From positions 1-7,842 of the forward strand of contig JAHEAM010000165.1 in the NCBI GenBank assembly GCA_024642765.1: DNA of 7,842 nt, read 5' to 3'. This DNA is from Planctomycetaceae bacterium (GTDB lineage: Bacteria > Planctomycetota > Planctomycetia > Pirellulales > Pirellulaceae). Positions 1 through 6,215 of the stretch are shown here, one piece after another. A model generated the notes under the pieces. The model had not been told where the DNA came from. It did no database searches and saw nothing but the letters and a program-made list of their open reading frames with translations. Each line of letters starts with the position of its first letter. Within the stretch, counting starts at the first letter, position 1. The position numbers were made by a program, and so were the translations under genes.

Positions 1-1861
1 CTTTGACGCGATCGATTGATTTGTCCATGGATGAAATTTGCGATTGGTAGCCGTCATCCATTGTGTTCAAAATGCCTTTGTCTGGATCGAGCACTTTGGA
101 AAGGTATTCGTCGATGCGCGAAGTGGCACCGCGTGAAATGTCTAGAGTTGCTTCCGAACCAGAGTTGATTTGGTCGGGGCGTAGCGTCACGCGAACCTGC
201 AAGTCGGCGGTCGTTGCATTATCCGATTCGCCGGTTAAAACACGCCCACGTCCCACGGCCGTTTCGGTTTTACCATTGACGATGAACTGCCCGACGACAT
301 CTTTGCCGAGAGCTGATTGAGTGTCGTCAAAGCCCAAAGTTGCAAGTGCTGAGCCACCGAGGCTTTCGATCTTCGAGGTTGAGCCGTAGCTGTCACTTTG
401 AATCGAGAGATTTTGGCCATCGACCGAAACTGCAACATTTCGATTACCCAACTCGGTTGATGCGTTGATGACTGATTGTAAGTGGGCTGCCAATTCCTCG
501 CGTGTGTAAGTACCCTCCGCCAACTGAAACGTCACGGTGCTCGACCCGTCAATTGAAATCGAAAATTCTCGATTGTTTGAGTCGACCACAGTAGTGTCAG
601 AAAGGCTATTTGTCGCAATGAGATTTGCTTGTTCAGCTGCCTGCGTAATATTGATTTCGATTGGATCGGCAGTTGCCTTCGTTCGTGAACTGCCCAGTAT
701 AAATTCAACATTGGCATTCGAGCTGACGGCCGTCATGCCAAAGAGTCGATTGATGTCGGCGATCTCTACGCCAGGTTTTTCGCCATTGAGAGCCTTCTCA
801 AGTTGTGCCGGATTGAATTGCAATGCGCCATTGTCCGAGATTTCAACACCGATTTGCGAAAGGCGATTGAGACTAGAGCCTAGACCCGGAATCGTGTCGA
901 CAACAAAAGAACGCAGTCGATTTTGCAGATCAATGGCAGCGCGATTTCCGAGAAGCGGTCCGCCTGTTTTTGTTTCGGCGACGTATTTGGTTTGGTCACC
1001 AATCAAATTCACTACGCCATTAAAACTGTCAACAAATTGCTGAACAGAGTCGACGATGGATGAGTTGTCCTGGTTGACCGAAATCGTCACATTTTTGCCA
1101 GCGTCAGCTCCGGTAAGTTGGAGAGTGACCCCATCGATGAATCCGTCAACGCGATTGGATTGGTACTCCGCAGTGATCGCTCCAGGGCCTGAACCAATTG
1201 AAATCAGCGCGTTCGTTGCTGTTTGGATATCAGGCCCAGAGAAATCGGGCTGGGTAACATTGGCACTTGAGGCAGCGAGATTATTGGTGATCGAAATCTG
1301 CGAGTCGGTTCCGGTGTTTTTTGAAGTCATTAGGATGCGATAGGTTCCTGATGCTTGATCAAGAATCGTCGTTGCCTTGACACCATCGACCTGAGAGTTG
1401 ATTGCATTGACAAACCCGATGACAGTATCGTTCGAGCTGTCAACTGTGATTGTTTGGGCTTCTGCATCACCGACTTGAATTGTGAATTCGCCTTGGGTAA
1501 TTGAGCTGGAAGCACTTGTGAATCCAGCCGAGCCGATTTGATGAGCCGTTGCTAATGAGTTGACTTTTAGGTTATAGACGCCCGTTTGCGCGCCGGAACT
1601 GGCAGCAGCTTTGACGAGTGTCTCGTCACTGGAGGTCGCTGCACGCGATTGGAACACACTGGATGTCGAGCGATTGAGTCGGCTCATTGACGAACGCAGT
1701 GTTAGCATGCGAGCTTCGATGGATTTGAACGCCGCCTGCTTTTGTGCAAATCCTGATTTTTTTGCAGTAAGCCGATCGATCTGCCGGTTTTGCAGAGACA
1801 CGAGAGAGTCAATGACTTGTGAGGTGTTGAGCCCCGATATCAGTCCATCAATTGAAAACAT
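1..1861 (-). CDS. fliD: Flagellar filament cap protein FliD (hook-associated protein 2), C-terminus cut off by window edge
   Basis: FliD caps the growing filament outside the cell and folds exported flagellin into place. I translated the frame by hand from ATG at 1861 and found 620 codons with no stop. The N-terminus MFSIDGLISGLNTSQVIDSL is the classic FliD_N pattern. Residues about 121-187 look like a flagellin hook IN motif. GPLLGNRAAIDLQNRLRSFV (301-320) and a following QIGVEISDNGAL stretch are typical of FliD_C. The last visible residues, about 582-620, form the usual C-terminal helix (EYLSKVLDPDKGILNTMDDG). Enterobacterial FliD is about 470 residues; this one is already 620. The extra length is an Ile/Val-rich beta-type insert at about 380-565, containing a second IN-like unit (432-505) and a Gly-rich VVGQFIVNG unit (520-558). 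An AAGG Shine-Dalgarno lies 8 nt before the ATG. It follows flagellin on the same strand, separated by a terminator, so it probably has its own promoter. Confidence 0.93.
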   Translation of the reverse strand, partial: MFSIDGLISGLNTSQVIDSLVSLQNRQIDRLTAKKSGFAQKQAAFKSIEARMLTLRSSMSRLNRSTSSVFQSRAATSSDETLVKAAASSGAQTGVYNLKVNSLATAHQIGSAGFTSASSSITQGEFTIQVGDAEAQTITVDSSNDTVIGFVNAINSQVDGVKATTILDQASGTYRILMTSKNTGTDSQISITNNLAASSANVTQPDFSGPDIQTATNALISIGSGPGAITAEYQSNRVDGFIDGVTLQLTGADAGKNVTISVNQDNSSIVDSVQQFVDSFNGVVNLIGDQTKYVAETKTGGPLLGNRAAIDLQNRLRSFVVDTIPGLGSSLNRLSQIGVEISDNGALQFNPAQLEKALNGEKPGVEIADINRLFGMTAVSSNANVEFILGSSRTKATADPIEINITQAAEQANLIATNSLSDTTVVDSNNREFSISIDGSSTVTFQLAEGTYTREELAAHLQSVINASTELGNRNVAVSVDGQNLSIQSDSYGSTSKIESLGGSALATLGFDDTQSALGKDVVGQFIVNGKTETAVGRGRVLTGESDNATTADLQVRVTLRPDQINSGSEATLDISRGATSRIDEYLSKVLDPDKGILNTMDDGYQSQISSMDKSIDRVK

Positions 1862-1897
1862 TTTTTTGACCTTAACAGTTACCATCCCAAGAGTGCC

Positions 1898-1919
1898 CAG
1901 ATTATCGATCGATAATCTG
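1898..1919. repeat. Perfect 22-bp palindrome in the fliD leader
   Basis: The left half reads CAGATTATCGA and the right half is its exact reverse complement. It lies 36 nt before the fliD ATG, between the flagellin terminator and fliD. A wider imperfect frame exists: CCCAA at 1886-1890 and TTGGG at 1923-1927. It could be an operator for a dimeric regulator. As RNA it would fold into a 9-bp AU-rich hairpin with a GAUC loop. It is not followed by a T tract on either strand, so it is not a terminator. The repeat is seen directly; its role is unknown. Confidence 0.85.
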
Positions 1920-1930
1920 CTGTTGGGTCT

Positions 1931-1963
1931 AAAAAAACGGAGAGGCGAAATACGCCTCTCCGT
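1931..1963 (-). terminator. Rho-independent terminator of the flagellin gene
   Basis: An 11-bp perfect stem, with arms at 1937-1947 and 1953-1963 (core CGGAGAGGCG), encloses the loop AAATA. On the minus strand it is followed at once by seven T residues (1937-1931; the first also pairs as the base of the stem). It starts 48 nt after the flagellin TAG. The plus-strand side continues TGATTGTG with no T tract, so it should act only on minus-strand transcription. It separates highly expressed flagellin from fliD. Confidence 0.92.
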
Positions 1964-2011
1964 GATTGTGATGCATCTCGTTGTTCATTGCTTCGAACGA
2001 GTTTGCAAGAA

Positions 2012-3430
2012 CTATCGCAACAGTGATAAAATCAGCTGTGACGATTGGTTCGCTGTCGAAAGAACCGAAGTACCAGCCTGAACCAGTACTTGCTTGTTCG
2101 TCATGTTGGAAATTTCTTCTGCGAAGTCTGTATCGCGAATTACCGATTCAGCATTCACAGTGTTTTCCAAAGTCGTTCGCATATTGTTTGCTGTCGATTC
2201 CAAAGTGTTCTGTTGGAATGCACCCAGCTTGCCGCGTAGGTTCGTGATTTGGTCGATAGCGGCGTCGATAACTCCCAATGCGTCTTGAGAACCCGTTGCT
2301 GTTGTGACATTGATGTCGCTCAGACTGGCGAATTGGTTGCCAGCAACCCCAACACCCAATGCCGTTGCCGAAACCGCGTCAACCGCAACGTTTACGGTTT
2401 GGTTTTGGTTAGCACCAACTTGGAATACCAAGCTGTTGTCTTGGATGTTAACGTAGCCTTGCGCGCCGGTCGCGGAGTTCGCAACGTCGGTAGCCGCACC
2501 AACTTGGATGGAAACGCCGGCGGCATCTCCGGAAGTTGCTTTGAGTACATTGCCAGAACCGGTCGCAGCGACACCGCCAATTGTACCTGCGATATCGGTA
2601 CCGGCTACAGAAATCAGCGTTGTGCCGAAACCAGAGCTATCCCCAGCAGCGGCGACATTCGATACAACGTCAATTGCAGCTTCAGCACCGAATTCCACAG
2701 TTCGCAAACGAGATGCGGTTGCTGTCGTAGGGTCGTTTTCAGCAACGACACCAGTTTGAGCTGTGAATTCGTTGATGCGTGCTTGCGTTTGGGCTTGAGT
2801 CATACCAGCGTCGAGTGTGATCGAGACACCGTTGATGGTCAACGTTTCGTCAGCAGCAAGAGCAGCAGTCCGCGCTGTACCTGTTGTAGCAGCGCGAGCA
2901 GCAGCCGTTGTAATGTTGACGGCAAAGTTGCCACTGGCTGTATCAGACGAAGATACGACGCCCTGTACAGTAATATCACTGTCCGTCGCTGTTGCAGAAA
3001 AACCAGCCGATCCGTCGAGTAGGTTTTTCTCGCCGAACTGTGTGTTCGTTGCAATACGCGTGATGGTTTCGAGAGCGTTGTCAATCTCAGCTTGGTTGGC
3101 AGCAAGTGCGTCGTCATCATTGACGCCGGCGTTCGCTGAGTCCAAAGCTAGGCTTCGGACCTTGGTGAGTAAACTATTGATCTCATTCAACGCACCTTCT
3201 GCTGTTTGCACAACCGCAACACCTTTTTCAGTGTTGTCGATTGCTTGTCGCAAACCTGCGATTTGGGCGCGTTGCTTTTCTGAAATCACAAGAGCCGCAG
3301 GGCCGTCGGCACCACGGTTGATCTTGAATCCAGACGACAAGCGTTCGATGGATTTGTTCAAATTCATCGATGAGCGTGTCAAATTGTGTTGTGCGTTTAG
3401 GGCACCAACGTTGTTGGCTAGTCCTAACAT
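2012..3430 (-). CDS. fliC: Flagellin, filament subunit
   Basis: This 472-residue protein is exported through the flagellar type III apparatus and polymerises into the filament. Residues 1-140 are a canonical Flagellin_N domain (LNKSIERLSSGFKINRGADG). Residues about 386-472 are Flagellin_C (AESVIRDTDFAEEISNMTNK, ending QSSQLILSLLR). There is no Sec signal peptide, as expected. The variable middle is Ala/Thr/Val rich. A hook IN-like unit starting near TLTINGVSITLDAG spans about 196-262, and a Gly-rich unit DIAGTIGGVAATGSGNVL spans about 279-311; both recall FliD rather than most flagellins. The variant GADGPAALVISEKQRAQI at 40-57 is what I associate with planctomycetes. A clear GGAGG lies 5 nt before the ATG, the best ribosome binding site in the window, fitting high expression. 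It follows a FlgM-like gene by 124 nt and ends at a strong terminator. Confidence 0.97.
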   Translation of the reverse strand: MLGLANNVGALNAQHNLTRSSMNLNKSIERLSSGFKINRGADGPAALVISEKQRAQIAGLRQAIDNTEKGVAVVQTAEGALNEINSLLTKVRSLALDSANAGVNDDDALAANQAEIDNALETITRIATNTQFGEKNLLDGSAGFSATATDSDITVQGVVSSSDTASGNFAVNITTAAARAATTGTARTAALAADETLTINGVSITLDAGMTQAQTQARINEFTAQTGVVAENDPTTATASRLRTVEFGAEAAIDVVSNVAAAGDSSGFGTTLISVAGTDIAGTIGGVAATGSGNVLKATSGDAAGVSIQVGAATDVANSATGAQGYVNIQDNSLVFQVGANQNQTVNVAVDAVSATALGVGVAGNQFASLSDINVTTATGSQDALGVIDAAIDQITNLRGKLGAFQQNTLESTANNMRTTLENTVNAESVIRDTDFAEEISNMTNKQVLVQAGTSVLSTANQSSQLILSLLR

Positions 3431-3435
3431 ATCTG

Positions 3436-3440
3436 CCTCC
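3436..3440 (-). promoter_or_regulatory. Strong Shine-Dalgarno site of flagellin
   Basis: GGAGG on the minus strand lies 5 nt before the ATG at 3430. It is the only full consensus ribosome binding site I see in the window, and it fixes the flagellin start at MLGLANNVG. Confidence 0.85.
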
Positions 3441-3461
3441 GGGAACTAAAAAAGGGAAATT

Positions 3462-3495
3462 GCTTGACAGGTTGCATCCATGCGTTTGTCAATGC
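3462..3495. repeat. Nested inverted repeat in the flagellin 5' leader
   Basis: Read on the plus strand, TTGACA at 3464-3469 pairs with TGTCAA at 3487-3492. Between them sits a second dyad, GCAT/ATGC around CC (3474-3483). The two dyads share almost the same centre; the inner spacers are 4 and 3 nt, so a folded RNA would have a small asymmetric internal loop. On the minus strand TTGACA (3492-3487) could also be a -35 box, but the hexamer 17 nt later (TGTCAA) is a poor -10. It may be a leader hairpin or an operator. Confidence 0.6.
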
Positions 3496-3554
3496 GGGCT
3501 CCTTCCCGAACACTGGTTACGATTTTTTTGGAAAAGGCTCGAACAGCGAGCGAT

Positions 3555-3848
3555 CTAAAGGCCCAAAATGCCTCGTGCGGTGTCTTCAGCACTCTTCGTA
3601 CTCAAGTATTCGCCCGAATTCATTTTGGCTCTTGCCTCGGCCACAATATCTTCACGAATTCCAGATTCACTTTTCAGTTTGTCTCCGAGAACCTTCAACG
3701 TTAGTCGAGGCAGCTCGGGTACTTCACCTTTGATGACAATAACTTCTTCCTTGCTACTACCGTTTCCATTTGCTGACAACGGCAGCTTCGCCTGATCGTT
3801 TCGATTCGGCTGAATGGGGGGTTGTTGACCAAGTGAGTTAATATTCAT
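3555..3848 (-). CDS. flgM: Small FlgM-like protein, candidate anti-sigma-28 factor
   Basis: The product has 97 residues, in the FlgM size range. The N-terminal 45 residues are polar, low in complexity and probably disordered (MNINSLGQQPPIQPN), resembling the MKI-type start of FlgM. The C-terminal part, IREDIVAEARAKMNSGEY at 64-81 followed by AEDTARGIL, matches the FlgM pattern of a charged helix, a Gly-Tyr turn and a final helix that binds sigma-28. FlgM holds FliA inactive in the cytoplasm until the hook is complete and FlgM is exported. There is no signal peptide or membrane segment. AGGAG lies 8 nt before the ATG. It lies directly upstream of flagellin on the same strand with no clear terminator between, so some co-transcription is plausible. 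The call rests on pattern recognition of a short divergent sequence; it could instead be another small flagellar regulator. Confidence 0.6.
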   Translation of the reverse strand: MNINSLGQQPPIQPNRNDQAKLPLSANGNGSSKEEVIVIKGEVPELPRLTLKVLGDKLKSESGIREDIVAEARAKMNSGEYLSTKSAEDTARGILGL

Positions 3849-3874
3849 GGTTGGTTCTCCTGAAAGTGTTTCAC

Positions 3875-3908
3875 GCCAATGTTATCGTTGGCATTTTGGT
3901 GGACTTGC
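3875..3908 (-). promoter_or_regulatory. Possible sigma-28-type promoter of the FlgM-like gene, overlapping an inverted repeat
   Basis: On the minus strand AACGATAA (3889-3882) matches the enterobacterial sigma-28 -10 GCCGATAA at 6 of 8. GCAAGTCC (3908-3901), at the standard 11-nt gap, matches the -35 TAAAGTTT at only 4 of 8. The -10 box sits in a perfect 5-bp inverted repeat, GCCAA (3875-3879) and TTGGC (3888-3892). A start near 3875 would give a leader of about 27 nt. The match is modest. Confidence 0.3.
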
Positions 3909-3919
3909 ACTTGAATTGT

Positions 3920-3945
3920 TAAAGGCTGCCGTTTTTTTTACCGAT
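3920..3945 (+). promoter_or_regulatory. Weak sigma-28-like box pair pointing towards the TPR-STN operon
   Basis: TAAAG at 3920-3924 and CCGAT at 3941-3945 are separated by a T-rich stretch. The gap is one base longer than the enterobacterial consensus, and the -10 continues GCG rather than AA. It lies about 110 nt before the ATG at 4057. This may be chance. Confidence 0.2.
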
Positions 3946-3987
3946 GCGAATACAACAGCTGCGCAAGTTTTGACGATTACATAGTTT

Positions 3988-3995
3988 TTATCGGC
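3988..3995 (-). promoter_or_regulatory. Exact sigma-28 -10 octamer GCCGATAA, minus strand
   Basis: The octamer matches the enterobacterial sigma-28 -10 consensus at 8 of 8 on the minus strand, 140 nt upstream of the FlgM-like ATG. The expected -35 position reads GAAT rather than TAAA. Planctomycete -35 preferences are not known to me, so this is a candidate only. Confidence 0.3.
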
Positions 3996-3997
3996 CG

Positions 3998-4023
3998 TAT
4001 AATCGCTACGATTCCAACGATTC
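3998..4023 (+). promoter_or_regulatory. TATAAT box and tandem ACGATTC repeat upstream of the TPR-STN operon
   Basis: A perfect -10 hexamer TATAAT sits at 3998-4003. A start near 4010 would leave a leader of about 47 nt. The -35 at 17 nt spacing is GATTAC, which is poor; TTGACG at 3970-3975 is better but 22 nt away. ACGATTC occurs twice with a 9-bp period (4008-4014 and 4017-4023), at or just after the presumed start, where an operator could act. The minus-strand GCCGATAA octamer ends only two bases away. Confidence 0.4.
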
Positions 4024-4056
4024 GACCTTGGTAGCATCAAAAACCCCGAGAGTATT

Positions 4057-6189
4057 ATGTTTCGAGCAGAAGTTTGGCTGATCACGAGCTTGTTCTGTTT
4101 CGGCGTGATTGCTGGCATGGTCCTTTCATGGCCAGAATCGAAACCGGAACTTGACAACACAGCCACTGCCACAAAGCTAGCTAATGTCAACAAAACAGTT
4201 GAAATTCTGCCCTCAAACGAACAACTTTCTCGATTACAAAAAGTAATCGACGATAACGATCGAATTCTCTTGGCGGGAGGATTTCGTGACGCCGCTTTGG
4301 GCTATCGCCGGTTACTTGAACGAGTCCCAACGATCAATCGCCCGGAAGTTTTATTGCGACTCGGAATTGCACTGGAACAAGCGGGCTTTGCAGGACAGGC
4401 CGAAACGGCATTCTCGGAAGCGACTCGCTTTCAACAAAACAAGGTTTATAACTTACTCGCACAAACGGGACTCGCACGTGTTTGGGAAACGCAGGGCAGT
4501 CACCAAGACTCGCTCACCGCGTTGTCAAATCTTTATCTGCGCGATGCAACATTTGAGAGTGTGGATGAAGTTGATGGTGAAGTGAAACTGCTTTTGGCAA
4601 AAAATTTTATAAACCTTGGAACTTCGATCAGACAAATCGACGACGGCTCTTTACAAAATACATGGATGGTTGATCTGCCGTTTGATTTGGAGTCGACAAT
4701 GTTGTTGTTGACGCAAAACGACAACGTCTTTGCTCAAGTCAAACTCGATGTTCCAGCCAATCCAACTGAGATGTTGCCAGATGCAAATCAGGCATCACCC
4801 CTAGCTCCAGGTGTGGCGATTATCCAACGTCCCTTGGCCGACCCGGATGTCATTGCATTGGATGTTTCGTTGGACGTGACATCGCTCACGATGTTGCTAC
4901 AACAATTGGCGGCGGCGAGCGACATGCCATTCGAAATCACGCCTGAAGCCGCGGGGGTTTTGCGCGGTAGAAGCAAGGCGTTGCAATTGCGCGGCAAGAG
5001 TTTGGCCAATGTTCTCGACTCCATTTTGCTGCCGTTGGGACTTACCTGGAATTGGGACGGAGGACGAGTCACCGTGCTTGCCTTAAGTTCACTCGACAAG
5101 GATGCGGTTGCAATGGCCTATTTTAGGGCAGCAAATCGGGTTTTGGATCACTTCGCGTTGACTCGGTCCGGCGATTATCGGGCGGCATTTGCGCGCGGAT
5201 TCCAAGGTAATGTGTATATGCTGATGAACGAACCTGACCAAGCTGTTGCTTTGTTCGAGTCGATGCTTCAAACCGAATCTCAAGGCGAATTGGCGGCGCG
5301 AATTTGCACCAATCTGGCAATAATCCAACGCGGGCTGAGCCGGCCGGAAATCGCCATCGCTTTGTTGTTCCGCGCTGTTGATTTGAGCCTCGATCTTGAC
5401 TTGCAGGCAAACGCCTACCGATTGATAGCCGAAATCTCGATCGAAGAAGGCGACTTCGCAGCCGCAATCTCAGCCGGTTCTCGAGGTGCCCGAATTGGCG
5501 GCAATAATCGAGTCAAGGAACGATCGGCAATCGCATTAGCGCAAGCCTATCTATTGTCGAACGAACCAGTTTCTGCGAACCAAGCACTTTTTGATTCTCG
5601 CTCGGCATTTGAAACAACACAATCGTTGCATTTGGCCAGTCTGATTGGCGCCTATTCGCGTTTCATCGTGACTGAATCCGAAATTAACAAGCGAAACGAA
5701 ACAGAGCGTTTGCTGATCGAATTGGCTCGATCGAAATTTGATGGCAATGCCAGTGTGGTCGATGACTATATTGCCGCCAAAGCGTTTCAAACAATGGGGC
5801 TTGAGCAAGACTGCATCGAGCTAATTCAACAAGCTCTTTCCAAAACAACCAAAAACTATTGGCGGCGAAGGCTGGCATTTGAATTGGCGGTCCTGGAACA
5901 CGAATACGGCGACTCGCAGGCAGCAATCGAGGTGCTGGCAATTGTCGAGGATCAATACGTTGACTCGCTAGCAACTCTAGCAGTTTTGGAGCGCGCCAAG
6001 ATCCATTTGGACGAAGATGATGCCCAACTTTGTTTGGATTCGTGCAGGAAGCTCATGGACCGTAAACTGAATGACGACGAAAAGAAGGTAGCTTTGAACA
6101 TTATGGGCCAAGCCTACCGCAAACTGGACCGTCACTATGCGGCAGCATTATGCTATGCAGGCATTTTACCCTTCGAGCAATGCCCCTAG
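4057..6189 (+). CDS. Membrane-anchored TPR protein with a central STN (secretin/TonB short N-terminal) domain
   Basis: The product has 710 residues. Residues 1-25 hold a hydrophobic segment after MFRAEVW and look like an uncleaved signal anchor, placing the rest outside the cytoplasmic membrane. Residues about 66-165 are TPR-like helical hairpins (GFRDAALGYRRLLERVP). Residues about 266-343 fit the STN pattern: VSLDVTSLTMLLQQLAAASD, then a short strand, LQLRGKSLANVLDSILLPLG and LTWNWDGGRVTVL. Residues about 350-705 are again repeat-rich and helical (NEPDQAVALFESML, EEGDFAAAISAGSRGA, YGDSQAAIEVLAIV). STN domains occur at the N-terminus of secretins and TonB-dependent transducers, but no barrel or secretin core follows here. 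This suggests a periplasmic protein-binding scaffold; that is inference. It is the first gene of a three-gene operon, divergent from the flagellar genes. Its ATG has only a weak GAGAG upstream. I do not recognise a named family. Confidence 0.85.
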   Translation: MFRAEVWLITSLFCFGVIAGMVLSWPESKPELDNTATATKLANVNKTVEILPSNEQLSRLQKVIDDNDRILLAGGFRDAALGYRRLLERVPTINRPEVLLRLGIALEQAGFAGQAETAFSEATRFQQNKVYNLLAQTGLARVWETQGSHQDSLTALSNLYLRDATFESVDEVDGEVKLLLAKNFINLGTSIRQIDDGSLQNTWMVDLPFDLESTMLLLTQNDNVFAQVKLDVPANPTEMLPDANQASPLAPGVAIIQRPLADPDVIALDVSLDVTSLTMLLQQLAAASDMPFEITPEAAGVLRGRSKALQLRGKSLANVLDSILLPLGLTWNWDGGRVTVLALSSLDKDAVAMAYFRAANRVLDHFALTRSGDYRAAFARGFQGNVYMLMNEPDQAVALFESMLQTESQGELAARICTNLAIIQRGLSRPEIAIALLFRAVDLSLDLDLQANAYRLIAEISIEEGDFAAAISAGSRGARIGGNNRVKERSAIALAQAYLLSNEPVSANQALFDSRSAFETTQSLHLASLIGAYSRFIVTESEINKRNETERLLIELARSKFDGNASVVDDYIAAKAFQTMGLEQDCIELIQQALSKTTKNYWRRRLAFELAVLEHEYGDSQAAIEVLAIVEDQYVDSLATLAVLERAKIHLDEDDAQLCLDSCRKLMDRKLNDDEKKVALNIMGQAYRKLDRHYAAALCYAGILPFEQCP

Positions 6190-6215
6190 CTTAATCAAAA
6201 CAACGAAACAAGTTT

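Noticed and set aside
537..1343. Plus-strand ORFs of 168 and 95 codons opposite fliD
   Set aside because: They lie wholly antisense to the fliD frame, which carries clear family motifs throughout.
1611..2081. 156-codon plus-strand ORF across the fliD start and flagellin end
   Set aside because: It runs through the terminator hairpin and the palindrome and is antisense to two real genes; its product has no family features.
2249..3022. 257-codon plus-strand ORF opposite flagellin
   Set aside because: It is antisense to an unambiguous flagellin gene. Its product is Arg/Cys/Ser-rich with no domain pattern, as expected for a shadow of Ala/Thr-rich codons.
2817..3449. 210-codon plus-strand ORF opposite the flagellin N-terminus
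   Set aside because: It mirrors the conserved Flagellin_N coding sequence on the other strand and has no recognisable motif or ribosome binding site.
3497..3510. CGGG/CCCG hairpin between the FlgM-like gene and flagellin as a terminator
   Set aside because: The stem is only 4 bp and no T tract follows on the minus strand.
3431..3560. Sigma-54 promoter (GG-N10-GC) upstream of flagellin
   Set aside because: The only GG/GC pair with the right spacing lacks the surrounding TGGCAC and TTGC context, so it is consistent with chance.
3882..4193. 103-codon minus-strand ORF in the divergent region
   Set aside because: It overlaps the start of the TPR-STN gene and the candidate promoters. Its composition is unremarkable and the N-terminal hydrophobic run is antisense to the real signal anchor.
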